This document shows, piece by piece, positions 56,019 through 64,000 of a stretch of 64,000 nt of DNA. The DNA is from Mycobacterium sp. ITM-2016-00317 (GTDB lineage Bacteria; Actinomycetota; Actinomycetes; Mycobacteriales; Mycobacteriaceae), in assembly GCF_002968295.1 (NCBI RefSeq), contig NZ_CP134399.1, positions 1,426,001 to 1,490,000 on the forward strand, read 5' to 3'. Within the stretch, counting starts at the first letter, position 1, and the number at the start of each line of letters is the position of its first letter. The notes beneath the pieces were generated by a model. It did no database searches. It was not told the DNA's origin and saw nothing but the letters and a program-made list of their open reading frames with translations. The position numbers and the translations under genes are program-made.

Positions 56019-57344
56019 CTAGCGCCTACCCATTCCCCGATACAGCCAGCCCGCGCCTCGCCAGGAATCGGCGTCAAGACAGTTTCGGCCGTCGATAATG
56101 CGTTTGTGGCGCACTATCCCGTTTAGGTCGTGAGGGGTCAACTTTCTGAATTCCTCCCACTCCGTCAGCACCAGAGTGACGTCAGCGCCATGGCACGCTT
56201 CACGGACGTCGTTCGCATAGTCGAGGGTGGGGAACATCCGCCGAGAATTCTCGATAGCTTTAGGATCGTACACAGTCACGGCTGCGCCCTGTAACTGTAT
56301 TTGACCCGCAATATTTAGCGCCGGTGAATCACGTATGTCGTCGGAGTCCGGTTTGAATGCGGCACCAAGCACAGCCACGGTCGTCCCAATGAGTGAGCCG
56401 CCTACGACCTCACGAGTAAGCTCCATCATTCTGGTGCGGCGCCTCATATTGATGCTGTCGACCTCTCGGAGGAAGGTCAGCGCTTGATTTGCTCCAAGTT
56501 CGCCCGACCGGGCCATGAACGCGCGGATGTCTTTCGGTAGACATCCTCCGCCGAATCCGATACCTGCATTGAGGAACCGACGCCCTATTCGGGCGTCGTG
56601 ACCGATCGCGTCGGCCAGCATGGATACGTCGGCTCCGGCGGCTTCGCATACCTCGGCCATGGCATTGATGAACGATATTTTCGTCGCCAGAAATGCGTTC
56701 GCAGCGGTCTTGACGAGTTCGGCAGTTTCCCGATCGGTAACAAGAAAAGGGATACCTTCGTCGACTATCGCGGAGTAGACTTCTCGGGCGACTGCTTCGG
56801 CTCTCCCCGGATTGTTCACATCAATGCCCAGTACGATCCGGTCCGGATGTAATGTATCCTGAACCGCAAAACCTTCTCGCAAGAACTCTGGGTTCCATGC
56901 TAATTCGACGAGTCCCTTCGGCGCGATTTCGCTGATCAACGCGCTAAGTCGAGCGGCGGTGCCCACGGGGACGGTCGACTTCCCGAAGATTGTTGATGGC
57001 TTTGCGATCAGAGGGGCAAGGGATCGAATTACCGACTCCACGAATGACACGTCAGCAGCGAATTCGCCGCGCTTCTGCGGCGTCGCGACTCCAATAAAGT
57101 GGACGTCTGCGAAGTCGGCGGCTTCTTTGTATGACGAGGTAAAGCGCAGGCGACCAGCTTTGATGTTGGACTGGATTATCTCGTCCAAGCCGGGTTCATA
57201 AAAGGGTGCATGTCCGCTGGATAGCATTTCGAGCTTCGCGGTATCAATGTCCACGCCCACCACTTCGTGGCCTAATTCCGCCATACACGCGGCATGCGTG
57301 GCGCCCAGGTACCCGGTGCCGAACACGGCTATGCGGCAAGTCAT
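56019..57344 (-). CDS. UDP-glucose 6-dehydrogenase
   Basis: 441 residues from ATG 57344, with a G-rich site (GGGGGGGAT) 5 bases upstream; an ATG at 57374 lacks one. NAD Rossmann motif AVFGTGYLGATHAACMAELGH near residue 6, KSTVPVGTAA, WNPEFLREGFAVQDTLHPDRIVLG, and the catalytic Cys in GFGGGCLPKDIRAF near residue 256; C-domain LGAAFKPDSDDIRDSPAL. It oxidises UDP-glucose to UDP-glucuronate, supplying uronic acid for an acidic polysaccharide. Divergent from the beta-helix protein gene. Confidence 0.94.
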   Translation of the reverse strand: MTCRIAVFGTGYLGATHAACMAELGHEVVGVDIDTAKLEMLSSGHAPFYEPGLDEIIQSNIKAGRLRFTSSYKEAADFADVHFIGVATPQKRGEFAADVSFVESVIRSLAPLIAKPSTIFGKSTVPVGTAARLSALISEIAPKGLVELAWNPEFLREGFAVQDTLHPDRIVLGIDVNNPGRAEAVAREVYSAIVDEGIPFLVTDRETAELVKTAANAFLATKISFINAMAEVCEAAGADVSMLADAIGHDARIGRRFLNAGIGFGGGCLPKDIRAFMARSGELGANQALTFLREVDSINMRRRTRMMELTREVVGGSLIGTTVAVLGAAFKPDSDDIRDSPALNIAGQIQLQGAAVTVYDPKAIENSRRMFPTLDYANDVREACHGADVTLVLTEWEEFRKLTPHDLNGIVRHKRIIDGRNCLDADSWRGAGWLYRGMGRR

Positions 57345-57687
57345 TTCGTATCCCCCCCCGGCGCCGCAGTTCATTAGCGGTAGCCTTAGTTGTCATTGGA
57401 TCGCAGTCGCCGGCCGAGGATCGGTATGATCGTCACGGCACCCAGCACGCAGCATAGGCATGCGCACGTCGTTACGACGTATCAGGGAGCCTAGCGCACA
57501 AGCGTTTTGGCGTTCGGTTTAACGCCCGTCGGGTGGCGACATAGGGCCGCCGGGTTGCCGCGCAGCTGGTTTGACACAGTTGGCGCTCCTGCTACCGACG
57601 CGCGTAGGCCACGAATGATCTAGAGTGACCGTATTGATACCGTTCCAGAGCAATCGATTCGGCGAGAAACGCAAGGGGAAGCGGTAC

Positions 57688-59316
57688 GTGGCAGCTGTCA
57701 GCCGCCGGCTACTCCTCAGTTCAGCAGCAGTAACTGCAGCTAGTGCTGCGTGTGCGGCACCTGAACGTGAGACGTCGGGAAATCGCCAAGCATTGGGAAG
57801 TCCGATCAGAGAATCTCAGAACCCACGCGATTTTGGAGCGCTTGGTGATGGCAGGCACGACGACACAGCAGCTTTCCAGCGAGCATACGATGCGCTTGTT
57901 GCCGAAGGCGGCGGCGTCCTTGAGTTGTCGCAGGGAAATTTTTATATTCCGGGCGGTCTTGAGATTGCTGAGCCCGGCACCAGCGTCGTGGGACTCCAAG
58001 GTGCTCGTGTCGGTGGCGGCGAACTGACTATCGGCCCACGGGAATACGAAAAGGACACTGGCGGTGTCGATTTCACCGGCACCCAGATCAGCGGCATAGT
58101 TTTCGATGGTGGCAAGGAATTTGGCGCCCAGCGCTGCTTGGTATTGCGGAACGTCCGGGGTTTGGATATCCAGGGGAATGTCTTCACATCGGCGGAGAAG
58201 GGTATCGCGGTTGAAGGCAAAGATGGCAATGAGAAGTTCCATACCTCGGCAATGCTGAGAATCTCGGGTAACCGATTTGCGAAACTTGTCTTCGGTGTCT
58301 ACGCGGACACCAAGGACTGGGATGTCCTATCCGACTGGTCCATCTCCGACAACTACTTCAATTACTGCTCCGACACCTCCGTGTGGATAGCTTCGTCGTC
58401 GGATGCTGGGCCAGGGGGGGTGGATGGCCTCAACTTTTCTGGCAACACCATATTCTCTTTGAGTCACAATGCGCGGCAGGCTGACTTATTTCAGCAAAAG
58501 CGATACAACTTGCGGCTGGGTCAGACTAACTGGCTTCGAATTATAAATAACAATTTCTTCGAGGCGGGCTTAGCGGCCGTGCTTCTTGATAGCCCGATCA
58601 ATTTCTCGTTCGTTGGTAATCACGTCGCGTGGCCTGGCCAGAGAACACTGTCTGATGCATTGGAGATTCGCAATGGAAGACCTGTTGGAGTCATAGAGGG
58701 GAATACTTTTGCTGACTGGACTCACTCCGCGGTCGGCCTTTACGACCTAGACAGATTCGACGGAATTGAGATCGGCCAGAACTCATGGACGTGGCGAGAG
58801 TCGCCGAACTCTTGGACGGGAGACGAGGCCCTTCCCGGGTACCGTGTCTTTGCATCCGAAGGCGGCGGTACCGGCCGCCCTGTCGTTCGCGATTTCCACC
58901 CGTCAGGCTCTTACGACAGCATTCGGGGTGGGGTAGGCAGCCAATCTCGGGACATCAAAACTCCCTCTGGCGGTGTGTCCGGGGTGCTCCGGCGTGGTCT
59001 TGAAGTGAGCGACCCAGCAACAGTCTTCGTCCTCGGAGATATAGTTGATTCGCCCAATTTCGGGGGGGTTGTCTGCATAACGGCCACTGATGCTCAAGAG
59101 TCCGGCAGTATTGCGACATATCTACTGTTCCTCTCGGCCAAAGGTGAGTTCTGCAAGGTGATCGAATCTGCCGGCGATATCCAAGGGGAACAGGCTAACC
59201 ATCCGAGCTTTTCTTGGGACTTGGCCGGCCCTGAGCTTCGGGCGACGCCAATAGGGTCGACCGGCGGTTCATTTAACTTCGATGCCGTGGCATTCGGCGC
59301 GGTATCCCCGAAATGA
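57688..59316 (+). CDS. Exported right-handed beta-helix protein (pectate lyase-3 like)
   Basis: 542 residues from GTG 57688, which has AGGGGAAG 8 bases upstream (an in-frame GTG at 57625 is the alternative). The N-terminus SRRLLLSSAAVTAASAAC has a twin-Arg and hydrophobic core followed by Cys, so Tat export and possibly lipidation are likely. Then NPRDFGALGDGRHDDTAAFQRAYDAL, the standard opening of Pectate_lyase_3/GH28-like helices (landmark DFGALGDGRHDDTAAFQ), and many coils with N-rich ladders (LRISGNRFAKLVFGVYAD, IINNNFFEAGLAAVLLDS). Probably cuts, epimerises or binds the acidic polymer; catalytic residues are not assignable by eye. Confidence 0.8.
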   Translation: MAAVSRRLLLSSAAVTAASAACAAPERETSGNRQALGSPIRESQNPRDFGALGDGRHDDTAAFQRAYDALVAEGGGVLELSQGNFYIPGGLEIAEPGTSVVGLQGARVGGGELTIGPREYEKDTGGVDFTGTQISGIVFDGGKEFGAQRCLVLRNVRGLDIQGNVFTSAEKGIAVEGKDGNEKFHTSAMLRISGNRFAKLVFGVYADTKDWDVLSDWSISDNYFNYCSDTSVWIASSSDAGPGGVDGLNFSGNTIFSLSHNARQADLFQQKRYNLRLGQTNWLRIINNNFFEAGLAAVLLDSPINFSFVGNHVAWPGQRTLSDALEIRNGRPVGVIEGNTFADWTHSAVGLYDLDRFDGIEIGQNSWTWRESPNSWTGDEALPGYRVFASEGGGTGRPVVRDFHPSGSYDSIRGGVGSQSRDIKTPSGGVSGVLRRGLEVSDPATVFVLGDIVDSPNFGGVVCITATDAQESGSIATYLLFLSAKGEFCKVIESAGDIQGEQANHPSFSWDLAGPELRATPIGSTGGSFNFDAVAFGAVSPK

Positions 59317-59681
59317 GAAATCAACATTACAGGTCTCGCTTCCAACCGGGCCGAGGCGCTTACCTCGCTCGATGCGTTTGCGCCTCGCCGACATATATGT
59401 GTTCTCGGGCGAGCATTGGGAGCTAGCCGGGGGAGGTCTTGATGCTGCTAACAGCTGGCAAGCCCTATCGAAATGAAGTTAGCAGCAACAATTAGTTGGG
59501 GACGTGGATTCGCAGTCGTAGTTACGTTACTGTGGTCTTGGCTGCAGGGGTCGATGTGGCGAGTTATGCGATGCAATATTTGGGCGGTACGGGATGTGAA
59601 TGCCGCGTTCGTAGCATGCTCCAATGTCCAGAACCTTTAGCCGCGATCGTCGGTTCATTCGGTCATAAGTTAATGTGAGGG
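59317..59681. other. 365-base stretch with a possible terminator hairpin
   Basis: CGAGGCGC (59352-59359) and GCGCCTCG (59380-59387) form an 8-bp stem 36 bases after the beta-helix gene, a possible terminator. The remainder has no protein-like frame and probably carries the promoter of the methyltransferase gene. Confidence 0.45.
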
Positions 59682-60440
59682 GTGCGGATACAATTGTCAT
59701 CGTTGAAAGCGCGCGTGCGGAAGCAGCTGCCAACACCTATTAAGAATCGCTGGTTTATTGTTAGCGGCGTACGCAAGCTGGTTCGCAAAGAGCGGCGGGA
59801 ATGCAATCTTTGCGGGTACACTGGGCGGTTCTGGCCATATGGGGATCCGCCTCGGCCGTCGGCTGTCTGCGGAAACTGTGGGTCGGTTGAACGTCACCGA
59901 TTGATGCGTTTGTGGGTCGAACGGAATCCAAGTGCAATCGATAACGCGGCAGTTTTGCACTTCGCGCCCGAACCTGCTTTGACCCAGTTGTTCAGGGGGC
60001 GGTCAAGTCGATATCAATCGGCGGACCTAAATCCCGAAGTCGCCGACACGGTGCTCAATATCGAAGAGATCGCGCTTCCTGATGAGTCGGTCGACGTGAT
60101 TGTTTGCTCTCACGTTCTCGAGCATGTTAATGATGCAAAGGCGCTGAGGGAGTTTCATCGTATTCTAAAGCCAGGCGGTCGCGCACTATTGATGTTTCCG
60201 ATCGTCGAGGGTTGGGATACGACCTACGAAAACGAAGCCCATACGTCGAAGGCAGACCGCTTCCGGTATTTCGGGCAGGACGACCATGTGCGGTACTTCG
60301 GCAAGGACGTTCGAGATCGGATTCTGAGCGCCGGACTCAAGCTGACTGAGTTCACCGCGACTGAACCAGATGTTTCTCGCTACGGGTTGGTGCGAGGCGA
60401 GAAGGTCTTCGTCGCCCTGAAACCCGAACAGGATTCGTGA
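59682..60440 (+). CDS. Class I SAM-dependent methyltransferase with N-terminal zinc-ribbon-like motif
   Basis: 252 residues from GTG 59682 (GAGGG just upstream). CNLCGYTGRF and CGNCGSVERHRLM near residues 41-75 make two CxxC pairs, probably a zinc ribbon. The methyltransferase core follows: VLHFAPEPALTQLFRG (motif I variant), YQSADLNPEVADTVLNIEEI, LPDESVDVIVCSHVLEHVNDAKALREFHRILKPGGRALLMFP (landmarks VIVCSHVLEHV, LKPGGRALL). Such proteins occur in glycan clusters and methylate sugars. Last intact gene of the island before the IS nest. Confidence 0.84.
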   Translation: MRIQLSSLKARVRKQLPTPIKNRWFIVSGVRKLVRKERRECNLCGYTGRFWPYGDPPRPSAVCGNCGSVERHRLMRLWVERNPSAIDNAAVLHFAPEPALTQLFRGRSSRYQSADLNPEVADTVLNIEEIALPDESVDVIVCSHVLEHVNDAKALREFHRILKPGGRALLMFPIVEGWDTTYENEAHTSKADRFRYFGQDDHVRYFGKDVRDRILSAGLKLTEFTATEPDVSRYGLVRGEKVFVALKPEQDS

Positions 60441-60688
60441 CGATCTCGGTGGCCATGCGAGCGCTGTACCAATCGGGCATCAGTCCCGTACCCAACCCCT
60501 TTGACGATTGAAGTGCGCGCTGGCCCGCTGGTCCCGAGGACTCTCATGCCGATAACGAGCGGCATATCAGGCGGTGCTGTTCGTTATGGGGATGCAGCAG
60601 CGGTGACTTGTCGGATAGTGCCACTTGGGGTGGTGGACTTAGGATCGGCGTAGGTTCACGCGCAGTGATCAACGAGTCGTGGCGAATG

Positions 60689-61193
60689 CTAGGCGGTTTG
60701 ACGGCGCTCCGCGAGGGGTTCGGCTGCTTGCTGTTTGGCGGTGATCACTTTGTGTAGTTCGGCCATGGAGATATCGGATAGGTAGCGGCGGGTGACCTGC
60801 CATTCGTCGTGGGCTTCGATGACCAGCGCGGTGGCCAGTCGTAGAACGCGGCGCGGTTGGGGAAGATCTCCACGACATCGGCGCGACGTTTGATCTCCTT
60901 ATGAGCCGCACGATCGGGTTGTTCGACCAGATCTTCTGCCAGTGCGCCTGCGGGAACGCGGAGAAGGCCAGGACGTCGGTTTTGGGCTTGTCCATCATCG
61001 CGGCCACTTTTGGAGAACTTGATGAGAGCGTGGCAGCGACCTGATCCCATTGCGTGGCGACCTCATGAGGGTCGGTGTGGGCGAATCGTGCTGACCGCCG
61101 CGGTCACCGCGGGCGCGTGTTTGGCGGCCATGACTCTGTGCAGGTTGCGCATGAAATGGACTCTGCAACGCTGCCAGGATGTTTCGGCGCACT
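60689..61193 (-). pseudogene. C-terminal part of an older IS256-family transposase (outer layer of the nest)
   Basis: Minus-strand: CAETSWQRCRVHFMRNLHRV, AAKHAPAVTAAVSTI, AAMMDKPKTDVLAFSAFPQAHWQKIWSNNP, EIKRRADVVEIFPNRAAF (other frame), SDISMAELHKVITAKQQAAEPLAERRQTA then stop 60689-60691. The catalytic Glu block NNPIERL is NNPIVRL, and there are frameshifts. Its 5' half continues on the far side of the IS3 insertion at 63865, and the reading frame rejoins exactly when the IS3 and one ACT are removed. Confidence 0.85.
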
Positions 61194-61331
61194 TGAGGGG
61201 GATCCATTCGGTGGTCCAGTCGCTATGAGGCTTGGGGTTGGTGGGTCGTGGTCCACTGTCGGGCGAACTCCGCTGGGTGAGTTCACCGTGGGCGGAGTGG
61301 GGCCGGTTGGCGTTGTTATCGCCGCGCCCGT

Positions 61332-62745
61332 GGGCTTGTCAAGATAACTGTGTAAGTAGTTGTGGCCGTTTTGGTTTGGTGGGTGCTCTTTAGAGTGGAA
61401 GTCGGTCGGGGAATTGGATGGCGAAGGCGTTGAGCGCTTCAGTCCAGCGGTAGGTTCCTGATCCTGGGTTTGATCCTCGTTTCTGGTTGATGTTGCGGAT
61501 GGCTAGATACAGCAGCTTGAGCGCGGCAGCGTCGGAGGGGAACGAGCCGCGGGCTTTGGTCACTTTGCGCAGCTGGTAGTTCAGCGACTCGATGGCGTTG
61601 GTGGTGTAGATGATCTTGCGGATCTCGACCGGGAACGCCAGGAAGGGCACGAACTCGGCCCAGGCCCGGTCCCAGACCGCGACCGCTCCCGGCGATTTGG
61701 TCTTCCACTCGGCGCGGAAGTCCTCCAGGGCCAGTTTGGCGGCCTCTTCGGTGGCCGCGGTGTAGATCGGGCGCAGCGACTTAGCCATTTTTTTGCGGTC
61801 GGTGTAGGAGGCGTAGCGCATGCTGGCCCGCAGCAGATGCACCACGCAGGTCTGGATGATGGCCGCCGGCCAGACTGCGGTGATCGACTCCGGCAGCCCT
61901 GTCAGCCCGTCACAGCAGACGAACAACGCATCCCGGCAGCCCCGGTTGCGCAGCTCGGTGAGCACTCCGTGCCAGAACTTGGCGCCCTCGGTCTGCTGGA
62001 TCCAGACTCCCAGGACCTGCTTGATCCCGTCGATATCGACCCCGATCACCACGTGAGCGGCCTTATTGGCCACCACGCCGCCGTCGCGGATTTTCAGGCG
62101 AATCGCGTCGATGTAGAGGATCGGATACACCGGATCGACCGGGCGCGACTGCCACGCGGCGATCTCGTCGGCCACCACGTCGGTGACCCGCGAAATCGTC
62201 GCCGGCGACACGCTCGCGCCGTAGACCTCGGCCAGGTGCTCGGTGATATCGCGGGTGCTCATGCCGCGGGCATACAGCGACAAGATCATGTCCTCGACCT
62301 GCCCCAAGCGGCGTTTGCGTTTGGGCACGATCTGCGGGTCGAAGGTGCCGTTGCGGTCGCGCGGGACCTCCAGATCGACCGGGCCGGCGGTGGTCAGCAC
62401 GGTCTTGCGGCCGTGGCCGTTACGGGAGTTGCCCGAGCCGTTACCGGCCGGATCCCCGTGCTCGTAGCCGAGGTGATCAGCGATCTCGACATCAAGGGCA
62501 CGTTCGAGGACGGACTTGGTGATCTGGGCCAACAGCCCATCAGGACCGTCGATGGGGGTGCCCGAGGCCTCGGCATCAGCCAACAGCGCATCCACAGCAG
62601 CCGCCGGCAGGACCTGGGCCAACTTCGCCGCCGCCTCATCGGCAGAGGATTCAGAACGAGACAAAGCGATTCACTCCTGTCCGGTGGCCAGCATGCCTGA
62701 CCACCATTCAGGCCCAACCACTTACACAGTCAATGAGACACGCCC
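61332..62745 (-). mobile_element. IS256-family insertion sequence with intact ends and transposase
   Basis: 31-bp terminal repeats (61332-61362 and 62715-62745 reversed), 24 matches by eye, sharing GGGC, TGTC, ACTGTGTAAGT and GTTG. Exact 8-bp target duplication GCGCCCGT at 61324-61331 and 62746-62753. It interrupts orfB of the IS3 element: the orfB end YNANRPHSAHGELT-like sequence lies at 61230-61323. The intact duplication and open transposase mark it as the youngest layer. Confidence 0.93.
61390..62664 (-). CDS. IS256-family transposase
   Basis: 424 residues from TTG 62664 with AGGAG 9 bases upstream. The Transposase_mut fold is complete: N-terminal LGYEHGDPAGNGSGNSRNGH, VPRDRNGTFDPQIVPKRKRR, ILSLYARGMSTRDITEHL; catalytic blocks YPILYIDAIRLKIRDG (first Asp), ALFVCCDGLTGLPESI (second Asp), TNAIESLNYQLRKVTK (Glu). 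It ends SGTYRWTEALNAFAIQFPDR. No frameshift or stop, so it should be active. A 129-base end fragment of the same element lies at 48319. Confidence 0.94.
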   Translation of the reverse strand: MSRSESSADEAAAKLAQVLPAAAVDALLADAEASGTPIDGPDGLLAQITKSVLERALDVEIADHLGYEHGDPAGNGSGNSRNGHGRKTVLTTAGPVDLEVPRDRNGTFDPQIVPKRKRRLGQVEDMILSLYARGMSTRDITEHLAEVYGASVSPATISRVTDVVADEIAAWQSRPVDPVYPILYIDAIRLKIRDGGVVANKAAHVVIGVDIDGIKQVLGVWIQQTEGAKFWHGVLTELRNRGCRDALFVCCDGLTGLPESITAVWPAAIIQTCVVHLLRASMRYASYTDRKKMAKSLRPIYTAATEEAAKLALEDFRAEWKTKSPGAVAVWDRAWAEFVPFLAFPVEIRKIIYTTNAIESLNYQLRKVTKARGSFPSDAAALKLLYLAIRNINQKRGSNPGSGTYRWTEALNAFAIQFPDRLPL

Positions 62746-62753
62746 GCGCCCGT

Positions 62754-63425
62754 CTTCGATGATCACCCAGCTTCCAACAGTGAGCCGAAGCGCCACGAGC
62801 TGAGCAGTTCAGCACGCAGGCGGCCGTTGAACGGCGCGACCCATGCGTTCTGACACGGTGACCCAGCATCAATGAAAAGTCAACCGGCACTATTGAATCA
62901 GCACCAATCGCTCACCGCGTGCGCGACGAACTCAGGCCGGTTGTCGAAGCGCACATAATGCGGCGCCCCGTGCGCAAGGGCCAGCAGATCCAAGACATCG
63001 ACGACGCCATCGGCGTCGATAGAACGATCAACCTCGATCACATGTGCTTCGCGGATGAAGTCATCGATCACGGTGAGCATCTTGAGGGTGCGACCGTTAG
63101 CGGTCGTGTCGAACTGAGAGGCCATCGCCCAGATCACGTTCGGACGAATCGGTGACATCGCCCCCACGGCCCCCCTGATACCGGTCAGCCGCTTCTTCCT
63201 GCGCCGCTGTGGTACGCGCAGCCCCTCCTCACGCCACAACCGGCGAATGCGCTTGTTGTTGGCCTTCCACCCAGCCCGACGGCCATCTTGGCCGCCCGCC
63301 GCCGGCCCCAGCGAGGACGATCGACCTAGAACCGGAAGATCAGGCCCCGCAACTCGACCTCCTCGGCGGTCACCGCCGCCCGTGTCAGGCGCATCGTCGA
63401 GCGGTGCAGACCGATGACCGCACAC
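62754..63425 (-). pseudogene. IS3-family orfB (5' and middle part), decayed and split by IS256
   Basis: Minus-strand: AGWKANNKRIRRLWREEGLRVPQRRRKKRLTG, SPIRPNVIWAMASQFDTT (first catalytic Asp of the family WAMDF is lost, reading AS), VIDDFIREAHVIEVDRSIDADGVVDVLD, GAPHYVRFDNRPEFVAHAV (second Asp kept); then a stop, and shifted pieces SPCQNAWVAPFNGRL and SSWRFGSLLEAG to 62754. The 3' end is at 61230-61323 beyond the IS256 insertion (landmarks only; several frameshifts). Confidence 0.85.
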
Positions 63426-63444
63426 GCGCGGCGCTCAAACACCC

Positions 63445-63831
63445 CTAACCGCTCACGCAGCACCGCAACGGCACTGCGCCTACGGTTCGGGGTGAGAAGT
63501 TTCGAGCCGAAATCTCCTTTTTGAGCATGTCGATGTCGAGGGCCTGGTTGGCGACCAGCTTCTTGAGTCGCGCGTTCTCACCCTCAAGCTCCTTGAGCAA
63601 TTTGGCCTCGTTGGCCTTCATGCCGACATACTGCGCCACCCAGCGGTGCCACGTCGACTCGGCGATCTCCAGATGTCGGCAGACCTCGGCCAGTTGCTGT
63701 CCGGTCCCGAGCAGCTTGTTGCCCCAATCAGCTTGCGGATGATCTGGTCCGGGGGCATGCCGCCGGTGCTTATTCGATGCCATGTCGTCGTCGGTCCTTC
63801 CTTGCCCGCAGACCGAGGCAACGAGTCGCAC
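63445..63831 (-). pseudogene. IS3-family orfA, with compensating frameshifts
   Basis: Frame of 128 codons; the family start is the internal MASNKHRRH. After HAP the sequence is out of frame (GPDHPQADWG in place of PDQIIRKLAEG), then returns for NKLLGTGQQLAEVCRHLEIAESTWHRWVAQY and the leucine-zipper part ENARLKKLVANQALDIDMLK. The DNA-binding helix is therefore corrupted although the frame is open. Normal IS3 layout with orfB downstream. Confidence 0.8.
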
Positions 63832-63864
63832 AACAACTGGACCACCACAACGGCCTCACCTCAA

Positions 63865-64000
63865 ACTGTTGGGCGACAGCCGATTTCAAGCCCGCGGGCT
63901 TCGGAGGTGACCAGGTGCACTCCGGTCAGGCGGCGGGCTCTGAGTGAGGCCAAAACTCCCGCCAAAACAAGAAGGATTCGTTGTTACCGACGGCGGTGCC
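63865..64000 (-). pseudogene. Upstream part of the outer IS256-family transposase, cut by the window edge
   Basis: Minus-strand: ESFLFWREF, then LRARRLTGVHLVTSEARGL, a one-base shift, KSAVAQQ. Joined to 61190 and downward after removal of the IS3 element and one ACT, it reads SAVAQQCAETSWQRCRVHF in one frame, the normal IS256 order. The rest lies beyond 64000. Confidence 0.8.

Larger units (their letters stand above)
61194..63864 (-). mobile_element. IS3-family element (about 1.25 kb before it was split), carrying an inserted IS256 element
   Basis: Terminal repeats: TGAGG...GGTGGTCCAGT at 61194-61222 and, reversed, at 63835-63864. Target duplication ACT at 61191-61193 and 63865-63867. Subtracting the inner IS256 (1414 bases) and one 8-base duplication leaves 1249 bases, a normal IS3 length. 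orfA and orfB are both frameshifted, so the element is inactive, although its ends are intact. It sits inside an IS256-type transposase gene. Confidence 0.88.

Noticed and set aside
57571..57600. TTGACA at 57571 as the promoter of the beta-helix gene
   Set aside because: No acceptable -10 hexamer lies 16-18 bases downstream.
63445..63560. Programmed frameshift site between IS3 orfA and orfB
   Set aside because: A run of A is present, but both frames are corrupted nearby, so a programmed shift cannot be argued.

Overview
The window is 64 kb of high-G+C DNA from a mycobacterium, most likely a fast-growing Mycolicibacterium-type species. The evidence is gene content and order: pcd - lrpA - lat, Rv3289c-like - usfY - rsbW - sigF, and accA3 - sufE-like - sseA - maf - accE5 - accD5 follow the Mycobacterium tuberculosis Rv3293-Rv3280 block as I remember it, with extra genes between. 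Other mycobacterial marks are paired haemophore-type secreted proteins, frequent GTG/TTG starts, and SigF-type promoter motifs (GTTT, 16-base spacer, GGGAA/GGGTAA).

Layout. 1-6.3 kb: the 3' part of a MalT/LuxR-type regulator, a minus-strand operon with a DyP-type peroxidase, and a plus-strand run of small secreted proteins with two haemophore-like paralogues. 6.3-9.2 kb: a TetR regulator divergent from a frameshifted CYP102-like P450, then a short-chain dehydrogenase. 9.2-13.3 kb: lysine degradation (piperideine-6-carboxylate dehydrogenase, Lrp regulator, lysine 6-aminotransferase) and an Mrr-like nuclease. 13.3-17.6 kb: the SigF stress block, including CsbD and a 42-residue membrane protein, both with SigF-type promoter candidates, and a STAS protein overlapping the sigF end antisense. 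17.8-31.7 kb: the acyl-CoA carboxylase block, interrupted by a GGDEF/EAL pair, a Doc-type toxin-antitoxin pair, an acyltransferase and three tandem small secreted proteins. 31.8-33.5 kb: an endonuclease/exonuclease/phosphatase-fold membrane protein and a secreted protein.

33.6-60.4 kb is a separate-looking island of visibly lower G+C. It holds a Wzx/Wzy-type exopolysaccharide locus: DUF4012 protein, Wzz-tyrosine kinase fusion, three glycosyltransferases, Wzy-like polymerase, two Wzx-like flippases, SGNH acyltransferase, polysaccharide pyruvyl transferase next to a nitroreductase, UDP-glucose dehydrogenase, an exported beta-helix protein and a methyltransferase. It is broken up by decayed IS elements (IS3, IS21, IS256, IS481-like, IS30) and acyltransferase fragments. 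The birA homologue that follows accD5 in M. tuberculosis is not seen up to the window edge.

60.7-64.0 kb is a three-level nested insertion. A well-preserved IS256-family element (31-bp terminal repeats, 8-bp target duplication) sits inside the orfB of a decayed IS3-family element, which itself sits (3-bp duplication) inside an older IS256-family transposase gene.

The parts combine into a lysine catabolic unit, a SigF general-stress unit, the carboxylase core for mycolate and propionyl-CoA metabolism, and an acquired surface-polysaccharide system that is being rearranged by mobile elements.
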